From Vitis vinifera (taxonomy: Eukaryota; Streptophyta; Magnoliopsida; Vitales; Vitaceae), in assembly GCF_030704535.1 (NCBI RefSeq), contig NC_081813.1, forward strand, positions 6,820,501 through 6,884,500: a stretch of 64,000 nucleotides of DNA, read 5' to 3'. Position 1 is the first letter of the stretch. Each line of letters starts with the position of its first letter. The notes under the pieces are model-generated. The model was not told where the DNA came from. It did no database searches and saw only the letters and a list, made by a program, of their open reading frames with translations. The translations under genes were made by a program, and so were the position numbers. Below, piece by piece: positions 35,465 to 50,400 of this stretch.

Positions 35465-38400
35465 TTACCTTGGCTGTTGATCTGAGCTGGCTGGAGCAGA
35501 GGTCACACTGGGTCCTGCACCATTTTCAAGTGGTGGGGGGATGCCCCATCTACCCTCTGATTCCAAAGGCTCCAGAACATGGACTCCACCGTCAGTCAAT
35601 CCCACTGCAAACTGATTAGGCTCAGATGGATGGCCCGCAACCACGAGTGGATATACCCTCATGCTGATCAAATAATTTCATAAGTCAGATAGGAAAATAG
35701 AGCAAATGAATTTCTTACTTTGCCTTTGCATAGCGAGGGATAATAAAGCAGACCTGGGATTAGACGGCAAATAGGCAGAAGGATTAATCTTACACCTCAA
35801 CCTGAGTGTTGCAGCAGTGAGAACACTTAAACTTCCATCTTCAAAGCTTATAAAGATTGACTGACTATCACAAGAATATGTGGCATCTGTGATTGAGCTA
35901 CTCGGTTCTCGGGGAACCCACTGCCATAAACCAGATAAATGAATATAAGTACATGAACTTTTAATACAAGGATTACAAAAAAGTGATTCTGAGAACAGGA
36001 GAATTATGTTTTGCCCTGCAAAATGAAGGTTCATATTCAAGCATGCACATAATTGCAAATAGGATCAGTGTTCGAATGCATGGCGACTCAAGGATCAGGC
36101 CCTTCTATCATCATCACATCAATAATATGAAACCAAATATTAGTCATTGTTCTCCACATTTTAATGTTTGAGAAGTAGTTTGTAATAAATACATATAAAG
36201 CGACACACCTGCATAAGGCATTCTAGCCTTGGTGCTTCATATATAGCTATCTGTGTTTCATGGACAACCAACACATGGGTCTGATTTTGGTGAAATTGAA
36301 CACGGGTCTGTGTATTTGGTGCTGGCACTCGCCCATTTGGAATCTGCAAGAATTTACTGGTCTGCTTCTCCCACACATCTGTGCTCCAGACACACAACTG
36401 GAGAACAAGAAGAAAATATTATTATGCATGTCTAATATGCCATTTTTTTTTCTTCATATCACTCCCACGTTCAGGTACATGAATGTACACAAAAAATTGC
36501 AGTAGCTCTCATTTCTGGTGAGAACCTAAAAATCCAGCCTATCCATGAAAAAGAGATGTAAAAATAGCAATAATTCATCTTTAATAGCATAAGTCAGATT
36601 ATCATGGCTTTCTCAAGCAGCAGCGAAGCACCCAAAAGAAAACAAATAAGAAGAAAGAGATTCCTGCAATGACAACATAAGGGGAACCATAGTACTATGC
36701 TTAAATTAAATTAGTTTTCAACTGATCAAAACTCTGATCCCAAAACCCTTATTCCTACCATTGATTAATATACAATATTGAAATTTTAATCTGGTTTTAT
36801 TGCCCAAGCAATTAGAAAAAGGGGAAAAGTATAATATATGCCATCAACTCCTTGAGTCAGTGGTGTAGGTGTACAAGAAAACATTCACAAACCAGACACT
36901 TCTCCCTCCAGTTTGGCTATTTCAGTTGAGAAAAATGCATGAATTTTCAAGACAAATCAAAAGCTCTGAAACTACAGGATTTGATGCTTTCCATTTTTTA
37001 TGGGCTTGGCTTTTTCTACAAAAATCACGCAGCTAATTGTTTTTGAAATATTGGGAGAGCTTTCCATACAAAAATCAATCCTATGGACAGATTTCATTTA
37101 TCTTTTTTGCCACATAACTTCACACACCTGAATTAAACACATGCATCTGACAGATTTCATTTATCTATTTAAAGTATTTGCGTCACATAAATTCATATAT
37201 CTGCAATTATGTGTGTCGGGGGGGAGAGAATGATACAACATACCTGAGCATCAGCTCCCGATGATACTAAAACATTTAGAACATTAGAGAAAGCAAGGCC
37301 AGTTACTTTCTTCTGATGACCTTTGAGCTTGCTTTTGACCTGTTCATTTTAGTAATTTCAATTTAAAATCTCAAATTTAGTAATATCTTTAAATCAAAAA
37401 ACTATAGGTCTCAGTTCAGGCTAAGACCTCATCAACCCGGACATTGTAGATTTGAATTGAAGAATCCTCCATGCCTATGGCTATAATGTTATTATCTTGC
37501 GGATGGAAGGCAAGAAATGTCGCTGCTGGTGGGGGGGGCATGAATGTTGTCATCGTCTGCAAAATGGAAAATAGAAAATTTACATTTACATGCAGAAAAA
37601 TGAATACAAAACCATCCAGCAAGCACACCATCATCATAAGCAATTGAACCCAAAGAAAGGTACAAGTGTGTGTGAAATGCCTCTACCTTGAAAGTCATCA
37701 TATTGAATAAAGAAATTTTTCCTCCAGATGCTGACATGACATAAGAATCATTCTTAGAAAGTGCAAAGCATGGAACAGCATCCTCAAGATTTGTCTCACT
37801 AATGTCATTAGTCATTAATATTCCACTAGAAGGTTGCCATAACTGGGGAGATACACTAGTACATGCCTACAAGAGGCAAAACATTAGTAAAGAGAAACAT
37901 CATTGGAAGTAGCAAAACCATAGAAACCGCTGCCTCCAGAACAGAAGAAGCAATACCTTTCCTGTTGGGTTCCGCTCATTCCTCTGCCATTTCCAGAGTT
38001 TGTGCACAGCATTAAGAGTCAATACCAATATGGCACTTCCTGAGTTTGTATAAATTAACCTAATAATCTGAGATAAAAAAATAGTCGTTAGAGCTCTAGA
38101 AGATGAAGTAAAATACCAAGTGTAAGCAAATCCTACTACAAGTTGAATCAGAAAATGATAAATACTAGGGAGGGGTTTTGTAAAGTGTTACCAGGAGTAG
38201 AAATAAAACAAGAAGATCCACATAAAATTTAAAGCATTATGAGATAAAACAGAACTTAAAACACATACTAGTAAGCATTTTATGAGGCTACTGCAAAAGC
38301 AGATAAATCCATGCTAATCAGCCAGCTGATGGCCAGCTCATAATTCAAGTTCAAAGAGCACATCTAAGGAAAAGTTTTAGGCTATTCATAACGGGCCGTG

Positions 38401-41400
38401 GGCAAAAATACGAGATATTATAGCTACAACAACCATTTATCCTAACTGCTCATTTATTTCAATTGTTGTTGAATCCACTCTACTCTCATCGAACTGGTGA
38501 AATTTAAGTGTCACTAGTGAAGATTTAACCATGTTGCAATCATTTCCAATTAATTTCTATCAAACCAGTACAATTTTCAGGATTTTAAGACATTGAGAAG
38601 ATCACTTGAACTGAATTGTTTAATTAAGAACCTAGAATCATGTATGCATGATTGATTTTATTTTGCAATTGTACTGAAAGATTGAGTAAAATTTTTCATT
38701 CTGAGTTGCCACCACACCAAGGTTACTTTAGTATAAACTTCACAGTAGAATAGTTCTTGATGAGTTGAGGGTTTCAAATTTCTGCCAACTGTTCACTTAT
38801 CAAAAGTTCTGTCCCAATGGACTCCCTCAACCTCTTATTGCACCCCCTTCTTGTAAAAATCCACACAATCTCAGGGAAGTGTAGTTGTTTCACTGCACAT
38901 TATAATACAAGTGTTTGGAAGCAGGTTTGTGCAATTTTGGGGGAAAAAAAAAAGGTTATTATTTCTCCATTGGTCTCCATTAATCAAACTTTTTACTATG
39001 GTGGTCACTAATGTGATAATTTCGCACTTGATGGAATTATCTTCATCATTCTATGAAGCTGTAATTTATTTTTGTGACCTTCTAACTTCTAATGTTGTTT
39101 TTGGGATTTGCTACTTATGGACCCTGGATTGCCAAGAGTTAAATTTTGACAGGATTGTTGATAATGTGAAACAATTTGGAAATGGCCCCATTGAATTTTT
39201 TTTTTTTTTGATATGTAAACCAAATATGTATTAAAGGAGAGGCCAATAGCCACATAGCATATAGGAGATATACAAGGCAGCTATAGCCTCACAACAAAAA
39301 CAAAAGAGACCAAGAAGATCTCACCCCCCCTAAGTGGATGCTAACCACTCTAGAAAGCCTAGAAGGGAGAGAGAGTCATCTTCAATATCCAATCTAGCCC
39401 AACCCCACAAATTACAAACAAAAAAATTCTTTAGCTTCTGAATATATAGCACACCCCCCTTAAAGGCTAATCTATTCCTCTCTTTCTAAACCGTCCAAAA
39501 GATACATAACGGGATGGACTTCCAAATTTTTTTCCTTTTTTTTCCCACAAAATGACCTCTCCAGCTAAATAAGACCTCCTTTACAGTTTCTGGAAAGACC
39601 CACTTAACACCTACAAGCCCAAGGACTAACTCCCAAAGGGCTCTAGCCACTATACAGTGAATAAGGACATGATTTACAGATTCTTCTGCACAGCCACACA
39701 AAAAACAGCAATTAGAGAATTGTCATCCTCTTCTCTGAAGTCTGTCAAGCGTTAACACCTTCCCCCATGTAGCCTCCCACGCAAAGAAAGTGACTTTGGT
39801 AGGAACACTATCCACCCAAATGCATTTTTCCGGAAAAACGGTGTCAATGGGATTGATTAAACAACTGTACGCTTCCTTGACTTTAAATTTACCGTGTTTT
39901 CCTCCCTTCCAAGAGACTGAATCTTCCTCCAAAGACGGCCTAAGCCCTCTCAGCTTAAGGAGCAGATCTCCTACCATGCCCACCTCCCAGTCATTAAAAT
40001 TCCTCAAAAATCTTAGATTACAGCCTCCTTGATCCGAATTTTGATCCCACATCTCCTCCACCGTAGCATTCCTGTTAGCAGCCAAGGCAAAGAGGTGCGG
40101 GAAAGTTTGGGACAGCGTTGTACCCGCACACCACACGCCAGTCCAGAATCTGATTTTAGTGCCCTTCCCCACCATAAACTCTATATTATCCCAGCACCAA
40201 TCAGTTTCCTTCATGATCTCCATCCACACCCCTACACCAAACGCCCCATTAGGCTTTTTAGACTTCCATCCATCATCTTCTTGCCCAAACTTTGCCACAA
40301 TCACCTGCTTCCATAGATTCTCTCTTTCACAAGCAAACCTCCATATCCATTTACCAAGCAAAGCTTTGTTTAGGAGGCCAAGCTTCCTCAAACCAAGCCC
40401 ACCCCTCTCTTTGTCCCCACACACTATCTCCCATTTCACTAGGTGAACTTTCCTCTCCCTATTTCCCCCTCCCCATAGGAAGTCTCTTTGCAATTTTTCT
40501 AGCCTTCTAACAACGATCTTCGGCATCCGGAAAAGAGACATTTGATAAATGGGTATGCTGGCCAAGGTGCTTTTAATAAGAGTGATTCTACCACCTTTGG
40601 ATATAAATTGCCTTTTCCATAGCGCAAGTCTTCTCCTCACTCTTTCTTCCACTCCATCCCACACCGAAGAGGCCTTGTTAGGAGCCCCTAAGGGTACGCC
40701 CAAATACTGGGACGGCAAAGATCCCACCCGACACCCTATCTCCACTGCCAACTCCTCAATATCATCCACCTCACCCACCGGGATGATTTCACTTTTGCCC
40801 AGATTAATCTTTAGCCCCGAAGCAACTTCAAACCAAAAGAGGATCCAACTTAAATGACTTAGATGGTCCTTATTAGCCTCACAGAAAACAATTGTATCAT
40901 CTGCAAAAAATAAGTGAGAGATGTTCAAAGCAGTCCTTCCGCCCTCCCGAATGTTACACCCTGATAGGAATCCCCCTTCAACAGCTCTCCTAATAAGAAT
41001 CCCCAATACTTCCATTCCCATGACAAAGAGGTAAGGAGATAGAGGATCTCCTTGGCGAAGCCCCTTAGTACTCGGGAAAAAGCAAGCAGGAACCCCATTC
41101 ACTAAGATTGAAAATTTTGCTAAAGATATGCAACTCCACATCCAACCCAGCCATTTTGGCCCCATTGAAATTTAAAGAGCTTGAAAGCTAGGGTGTAACT
41201 TTAAGAATTCCACTCCTATCCAGTCAGTTAAACTATATATAAATTTTGGTCTCCATAGCCGGACTTTGAAAGCTGGCTTTTTGCTAAATTAGAGGGGGTG
41301 GGGGTGGGGTGTGTGGTAGTTAATCTTTCATAAGAACATAAGACAATGCTTAACTCAATGGAAAATTTCAAGAAATATATATATATAAGGTGACTACAGG

Positions 41401-44400
41401 CCTTGCTGCTCTCTAATAAAATGCACAAATTAAAGAAAGAAATTTGTAAGTTGAGAAGTATAAGGATCAAAGAGAAGGTGTCTCACTTATTGGAAGAAAG
41501 TAGTATGCTGTAAATGAAAGCAACAAGGACCATAGTTGCTGACTTCATTCCATTCCAACTACTTGGATTTACAATCAATTTCACAAATTTTATACTAATT
41601 ATTTGGGCCCCATCACACATTCTACCATCCAGAGTTATGTAATAAATGCTCTACCTAATTCTAGTGTCATTGAACATCCAGAATTATTTAAGAAATCATC
41701 ATTAACATACTACCATAACCAAGATGTATCAGTTCTTCCCTAACAACAAACTTAGAGCCCTTTCTCATGTGTGTCATATAGAAAATACAATGACTTCCCC
41801 TTTTACCTTCTCCAATTTAGTTGTCAGACTGGCAATAATGAAACTTAACAGCTGGTTTGCATTTCATTCTTATTCTTAAGAAGTAGCCATCAAGGATTAG
41901 CTGATCCATGATTTTTACAGCATGTTTTTCATTCCTTTCGTTTGTTTTTAGAAATATATCTGCTTACTTATAAAACTTTCATTCCCACCCTTTTTGTTTG
42001 TTTCTACAAACATATTGATCAAATTCAAAATGTGACATTGACACTCATTCCATAGAAGATAATATAAAGGACAGGCATTTCAATGCACCAACTTCAACAC
42101 AGCGTGTAAAACAATGGGTACATACCCTTACTGCCAATAAGGTATCAGGAAGCCTCAGGGAGTGAATTTGGGATGGTTCATTGATTTCAGTCAGCTTCCA
42201 AACCTTAGACTTATCTGAATCATCAAGGATTCTAGGTTTAACATCAGGCATACTTCGGCTATCTCCATTCTGCACAAAAATTCAACAAGTAAATTATCGG
42301 ATCAACAAGTATTATGGTAAATATTAGTTGAAGACTCAGAACAAAATTTTAACACATCAGTGGGCACATCATGTACAATTGTATAAAATGGCTCCACCAA
42401 CTAAAATGACAATGTATATAAAATGATTAAATAAAATTCAAACAGTACAATTGTATAAACTGGCTCCGCCAACTAAAATGACAATGTATATAAAATGATT
42501 AAATAAAATTCAAACAGTACAATTGTATAAACTGGCTCCACCAACTAAAATGATAAGGTATATAAAATAATTAAATAAAAGCCAAACATTCTTGCAAAAG
42601 AGTATTCTAGCTATCCACCAATTACAGGCATCAATTCTCACCAGTCCAACCATTGCTGGAACTATTGCACTTCTATCCCCAATGCTTGTTCCAGCAGCCG
42701 AGCTGGAAGCACCATATGTGCCCATTACAGGTCCCTGCATTATAAGGGGTGCATTAGCAAGCACAGTCAATTAAAGTCACCCAAGAAAATCCAAAAGTCA
42801 GCTCACTTTAGCAACTGTTCCAGATGCAGATCTTGAAGCATCATGTGCACGACTTTCAATCAATCGAACAAGCTGAACCCCATCTGCATTAGCAAGTATT
42901 TTAATCCCATTTTCATTTGTGGAGACAGCCAACAGTGTCCCTTCCTTATTAAACCGAATGCAAGGAGAAGCCTGGAAAAAAAGGTCAACATAAGAATCAC
43001 TCTATGAGAAGGGCTGCTCCAGAAACAGCAATTAGATCAAGAAGATAGCCCTGTAAAGCGATTACCGGTAATCCACCATCTGCATCAGTGCTCATCAACA
43101 TGCTAACATTGTCCATATCCCAGAATTTTATCAAGTACTCATCACCAGCAACCAAGAATCGGTTCTTAGTCGTATCAAACTGCACAATTCCTACAGACCG
43201 CTTCCCAAGGCCATGGTATGTCCGCTTGACAGCCCCTTCACTTTCATTCCATTCAACTATGTATGATTCCCCTTCTTTATTAGTTCCACATGAGAACAGC
43301 CTACAAGTTATCCACACATTCAAGGAAAGATGGTAAGAACGTAAGAAATCAACCCATCATTCTGGAGTGTTAAAGGAACAAGAAAAATGGGAGGAACAGT
43401 GTACATCATATTGTACCTTGTCCCATCAGAACTATAGGCCATCATTGTGCAGGAATGACCTGGTGCATCGTAGTCAACTCTTGAACCCAAGTTATCATAT
43501 AACCATGCCTTAATCTTTCCATCTATAGCTGTTGAAAAGATGAACTGAACGAGAGAAGAACATCTTTAGTGATTTGAAACCATATTTGAGAGTTTGGGAT
43601 AATGTCTAAGGACACAAACATATTTTACACTTCTCAAATTTTCAATTTCACAAACCACAGAAAAATTCACAAGTCAGTAGAAAAGTGCAACTTGTAGGGT
43701 AGTTTATTCCAACAATTATTTGCAAAGCATTCATGAAAAATCAAAGAGAACTTCAAATATTTTACACTTCTCAAATTCTCAATTTCACAAAACCACAGAA
43801 AAATTCACAAGTCGGTAGAAAAGTGCAATTTGTAGGATAGTTTATTCCAACAATTATTTGCAAAGCAATTGTGAAAAATCAAAGAGAACTTCAATTTGGA
43901 ATAATCTAAGGATTTTACACATATTTTACATTTCTCATATTTTCAAACTGACAAATCATAGAACAATCCAAAATGGTCTGTAGAGAGAACTGCAAATTGT
44001 AGTGTAATTCATTCCAACAAACATTTTGCAAAGTATTCATGAAAAATCAAATAGTGTTAAGTACCAGATACACCAAGGTGAAGTCCTTGATATGTAAAAA
44101 TGAAACATGAAGTTTTAGTAAAAATATAAAGTTTTAGTTAAAATATGAAATAGAAGGTAAGAGAAAGAGGTAAGGAAAAAAAAAAGAAACTTTCTGCTTT
44201 AACTTTCCTTGTTAAATCCTTACTTAGGTTCTTCCACGGGGTGATTGCCATGGCTTAGTCTGTGACATTTGCACCAAAAAATTTCAAGGCATAACTGCTA
44301 AGGTGAGCCTTAAATCATTTTTTTAGGGTGCAAACTGGGGGTTCAGCTAACATGGTGAAATTACATGAAATTCATACCTGAATGTTTTCTTTGTAATGTG

Positions 44401-47400
44401 GGCACACAGAGTAAACAGGTGCCTCATGACCATCAAAAGTGTACTGCTTGGAACCGGTGACAACATCCCAAACCTGCACATGCACAAGATTATATAATTG
44501 CAGTCCATAGCATCATCTTACCTACAATGATAAATGCCAAACAAAGCACACCTTAATTGTCTTGTCCTCCCCACAAGTGATGATGCACAACTGTTTGTTA
44601 GGTTGAGAGAAAGCAAGATCGCTAACATTACCAATATGAGCTTCAATCTGAAAGAATTCCATGGCAGAAATCCAATCAACATTTGTATAGAGAAACCCAT
44701 ACGAGGGAGATGAGTATATTGGGATATAAAATACAAACAAGAGATAATATTTAGATGATTCCCAAAAGTTTCATATATAACACAAACCTCCAAGTGGTTC
44801 CGTAAATCATCACCACCATAATAAGAAAATATGTGAACGATGTGCTTGGAGTAGGCAACACCTGAAGCAGAGGTTGAAATGTTCATAAGTAACATCCAGA
44901 AGCGCATAAAGAAAACAGTCCACAGATACGCAAAATAAAAACATTTTCTCTTTCTTTGAAAAATAAAAAGAGTGTCTTAACTTAGAATGTTGAAGAGAAA
45001 AAGAAAAACGAAGAAAAAATGTTCAGAAAGTAAATCACAGATGACCAATAAAATGAGCAAAGTAAATTCCCTAATCCATACCACAAATGCTGCCATCGGG
45101 GCTCCATGTCACACGGTTTACTGATGCAGCAGATTCATTGGCCAAAGAAGCCTTTTACATGATACAGAAACAGAGTAAACTTATGGTTGGTCCTGTAGCA
45201 CATGAATAAATATCCCAAGGAAAAAATTTTCCTGGACAGAACTCATACCTGCAGAGTCCCTGAACATGATCCCAGATCCCAAACCTTGAAATTTTTCAAA
45301 ACAAGCCTGGCCCCTCCACCTACTTCCCATATTGTGATATCACCAATATTTGTCCCAACTGAAACAGGAAAACATATGCAATTATTTGCACATCAAAAAG
45401 CAGACTGGAACGGAGTATTTAATGGATTAGACTTTGACCCAAAACAACAAGACTTCAAGCAAGAGAAGATATATGGATAATTAGGCAGCAAAAGCTAACC
45501 AAGAAGCAGAGTGTGCTGTATTGGATGAAAATCCATGCTCCTAACAGCAGAACCCTGAGCTAATTTCCCAACAACAGTCTTGGGCAAGTCATTGGAAGAG
45601 TATAACGTATGGGTATGGCTCTGTCCAGGGTATGAAATTGGCAAAATATTAACAGGCATGTTATTGGCCTGCAAAAGATATCCCCATGTAAAATTAAAAT
45701 AAATTAATAATCTGTCCACAAGAGAAGAAATCTGAATTTAGAAATGTAAATACAATAGAAAGTAGTAAAAGAATTGAGACTATCACCAACATCTGAAATA
45801 CAGGAGCAACATAATTGATATCATTATAAGCACCAGTTTGATCCTGACTAATTAACAAGACACCAAAGTTCCTAAAATCCAAAATACCACTGAACTTAGA
45901 ATTGTTTATAGTTGCATGGAGATAACATTTCCAAAACGTCAAATCTTTAACAATAAAAAGCAAAAGTTTGAATTGAGTATCTAGTACCTCATCTGATATT
46001 CCAAAGGGCCTTGATCTCTTTAGCATATGTTCAGAATCTGCTGTTTGATAATCCATGGCCAGATTATTATTGGTGGAAGGAGTCCTAGGATGCTTTAGCA
46101 TAGATGCTATAACAAACAAATTCAAAGAGGATGGTAAGAGTAAGTTGCAAAAAGAAGTTGGAACCAAAAAATATCTTATGTGAGATGGTAGCAGGTCATG
46201 TTGATTCTATGGGGAAAAAATCCTCATTCAAATGAACATCAACTACAGGCAACCAGAGCAACCATGAGGCATTAGACAAACCAGGGTCGACAATTTATAG
46301 AAAAGAAATATCCATTGAACAAGAAGAAAAAGGCAAAAATGAGGTCTCTTCTATAGCAAAGATGCAATTACCCTTAAAAGTACCACGCTGCAGAGAACAA
46401 TAGAATTGGAGAAAACAAAAGAGTGAAAGAGATGGGAGAGAATAACAATAAAAAATCAACCAACTTAAACAAAGGAGGAGTCAACCCCTTAAACTACTTA
46501 TTAATCTGAAAGCTAATAATATATCTCAAACAAATTAACAAAAATGCTAGAATATTTAACAAACCCTCCAAGTGCAAGCACAAGAATCAATCAGGGATGA
46601 CTACTTACTATTGCAACAAAATGTGAACTTCAAAGCCTCAGTAACAATCAATCTCTTTTCTGAAAACGTATCAAGGAACATCCTACGCATTCCATACTAA
46701 TACTTAATGGCAATGCACCTTAATATGTTTAGGCCTATCTTCATAAGAGGTTCATTTCAAATTTAAACAGCCTCTTTACTATCACACCATGCTCATGGTC
46801 TGCTATCAAAGAACTTTCACAATTAACCTAACTCATGGTTGCACCACCCCCTGAACTGTGAACTTGAAAAGCAAAAAGTACGAAGTTCTATGCACTTCTA
46901 TAGAAGTTGTGAATTTATTTTTTTATTTTTTTATTTCTATTTTATTTTTGATAGGTAAAAAGGGAAAATTTGTGAATTTAATGTATTGAAAATAAATTAT
47001 CATTCATGGAGAGAAATGAGGAGTTTCTTCCGTGTCAACATCCCAAAAAACTATCTTGCTCTTGTTATAAGGATGTAAACTAAATTTCAAATATCCAAGC
47101 TAATCTACCAAGTATTTTCTGCTAAGTATTAAGTATCATTTTTAAATAAAGAGACAATGACTTGTAAAGATTCATTTATTTGTATCACTTATGAATAGAA
47201 AGTGTCTCTTGAATACCAATTTTACTCATAAAATGAAATTAAAAAGAGTAAAAATTTTCAAATATATCTTATTCATAATCATTCCTCCATTTCCACTTCA
47301 TTTATTTTGTATATTAGCATATGTCATGGGATTTCCGCTAGTCACATCAAACACTTCAAAAGTCATCCAAGTCCATATGGAAAAAAGTAAAGTATTTGAA

Positions 47401-50400
47401 ACAAAATTGATTTTAATCACGGTTACCTGCATTACTAGGAACAGTTAAACCTAGAGGCCCAGCAGAAACTGTCTGGTGAGGCACAGAGGCCGGATTTGTC
47501 ATCCATCCTGCGAGGGGAGGAGTGAGAGGTGTTGGTGCTGGTGCTGGTGCAGACTGAAAAGGCTGAAAAGAAAAATATGAAAACCAAAGTAAATTCTCCT
47601 GCAGATATCACTACCAAATCCCTCAGAACATAAAGCAGCGCTCCCTTTCACTTTTGACTTACACCATGAGCACCCAGAGGTGGAAAACCACCTACTTTAG
47701 GAATTGAACCCATTAAAGAACTAGTGGCAGGGGAAGGAGCCCGAGATCCATTTGGTTGCCCACAAGTATGGTCTGTAAAGAGAGTTTTTATGTCAGGATT
47801 TGGCCTGGGATTTTTGCAAAGCTGGTGCTGCCAATTTAAACTGCAAGGCAACAAGAAGAATAACAACACTTTCTAAGTTTGCAATAGCTCAATTTTCTCA
47901 TTGAAGAAAAGTAAATAAATACTTAATATCCTGTTCGAATTACCTCTGATTGATTAGTGTCCGCAGCCTTGAATTTTTTAAGCCAGGAAACTGAAGCTTA
48001 TCACGGAAAAGAGGATTTGCCTCGATTAATTTTTTAAGCTCAAGAAGCATTATACCCCTAGCAGTCTTGGTGTCCCCATACTTGGATAGCTGTTCATTTT
48101 CCCTGAAACAGAAAACGTTTTACTCAGACTTCAAAGACATTGGCATGTAACACATTACATTTTGTAACTCAAGAAAACCTTAAACATAAGTTTTTGTCCC
48201 TTTTTATTTTGATATCCTATGCCACTCATTTTCCAAATTATGGCAGGAGCAAAGAAACCAGTTTTTTTGCTGTCTTTTTTCAACTTTTTCTAGACACAGG
48301 TAATTTCATATTCTGAACTCCATGTAAGACGTTCCATGTGTACTAAAAAAGGATTTGATGCCCATTCCTATAGTTTGAACCTCTGGCACCTAAGATTTAT
48401 TTGAGAGAATGAATCATCAGAAGAATCAATTATTCTATCAAATGAAGAAAAAAAAACCTGAATTGCATCACCATTTCCCAGGCAAGAATTGTCGTAAGGA
48501 CAGAGTACCACACTCTGCTCAACCCACATTCACATCATAATAACCTCTATTTATTAATCTAAATTTCTTATCCTAACTCCCATTATACATACAACCTTCC
48601 TCCCTCTTCACAAGCTTACTTCTCTGCTGTAGGGATTACATACAATTTTACTCAAATTACTCATATTATTGATTAGTTGCGTGTCAGAGATAAGGAATCA
48701 GAAGGTCCTACAGGAAACTTAAGTTATATTAGTTTCCCTAGTCTAGAAGAGGTGGAAGCATTAAGGAAAAAAGTAATAGAAATGAAAAAGGAGGAAAAAG
48801 ATATATTTTCAAAGTGCTTCCATAAGGTCGTGTTGAATAAACAATTTTCCTAAAAGTTTAAGTTTATAAGATTTGAGCCCACAATGTTATATCATGCACT
48901 CCAACACCCTCCCTCATAGGTAATCTCTTTTAGGGCTTACACGTGGGCTTAATAAAGTAGGGAAATGAAGTAGCCTCTTTTGGGCTTAATAAAATTGAGG
49001 AAATAAGCATACAGCAAAATATGAACACAAGGTCTCCAATCAAGTGAGGCCTTAATACCATGTTAAACAACCAATTTTCCTAAACATTTAAGCTTGCAGG
49101 ATTTGGTCACACAATGTATATCATACACTCTTTTAAGTGGAAAATTTAGGAAGAACTATACAACACTTTCCACATGTAATAGTATACTGGTCCACCCCAT
49201 ATTTTAAACATCAAGAACAAAAATTTCCTCTATGTGTACTTCATCAATCATTTTTCCTTTAAAAAAAAAATAATAAACTTGCTTCATTTCATTTCCTTCC
49301 TTTCTCTTACTAAATACCATCCCCCTTTTCTCGGTTCAGAGTGCAGCATTAATTTATCAATAACAACTCATTGCACAATTATTTCACAATGCAAATCCCA
49401 TGATCCAACCAGCTTCATTCTAAAAGATTGTAGTCATGACACAATAAGTCCAATTCTTCTCTTGTGAGCTAAAAAGCATTAAATATACTGAACTGAACAT
49501 AATTGATTGAGAACAAAAACTTGAAGAAAGTAGGAAGCACCTAGAACCTGCTTAGTGCAACTTCTCAGTTGTTTAATAGCAATTCTTTGATGCATAAACA
49601 CCTAAAGGCTTATTAATTACACACTAGAGCACTTCCATAGAGAAGAAAATCAGGGCTAGAGCCAGGATGCTTTTGCAAATAGGATGCAGAAAGAGTTCAT
49701 CTAAACTCAAAAAATATTTATATATAAGAACCATAGAGACCTACTCAAAGAGTTCCTTTAACAGAAGGTATATCTGCACCAAGTGGGCCCTTAGTCGCAT
49801 TCTTCAGCGTTTATTTAACAGTAAATTGACTTCTATAGCAGAGAGAGAAGGGGGGTGAGGGGAAGAGAGGGAGAGGGAGAGGGCTAGAGAGGGAGAGGGA
49901 GAGAGAATTGTGGGCTTGTGACAGAGTAAACAATTTTAGGCATTCTCCAATAAATTATACTCCCCCTCTGCAAACAGAAGTGATCCATGCCCTGTACCCA
50001 AGTGTGTCCTAATTAGTAACAAATTAGTTAGACTGAGACATATTTCGTGTAATTTATTCAAACATGACGAGTACATGCTCTACATGCGTGAAAGGAATAC
50101 ATGGCATAGATTCAACAGGGGGGTCTACTTTGCAAAATTACTCTTCTTTTATGTCATTTAAAATCACTTGTTATACTTTATAACGAAAAGAAGGTGGGAC
50201 AACATTCAGAATGAAGAAATTGGGGTCCTTGCTTAATAATATAAAAAACAACATAAGCATGAATAACAATTTGCCTAGATATTTCATCTTACCTAAAGTT
50301 TCCCAGAGTTAGGAGAAGTGTGATTTCCTTAAAAAGTTCCTCATTGAAAGTAGAAAAAGTTTTCAAGTCCTTCACAAGAATGTCCACAGCCTTAGCATGA

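Noticed and set aside
38817-39234. Plus-strand frames in TPR4 intron 18
   Set aside because: Antisense to the host gene, no domain, and low-complexity ends next to the LINE poly-A tail.
41157-41165. ATG at 41163-41165 as the start of the LINE protein
   Set aside because: It lies in the target-site duplication, outside the inserted element. The element itself begins inside the reverse transcriptase domain.
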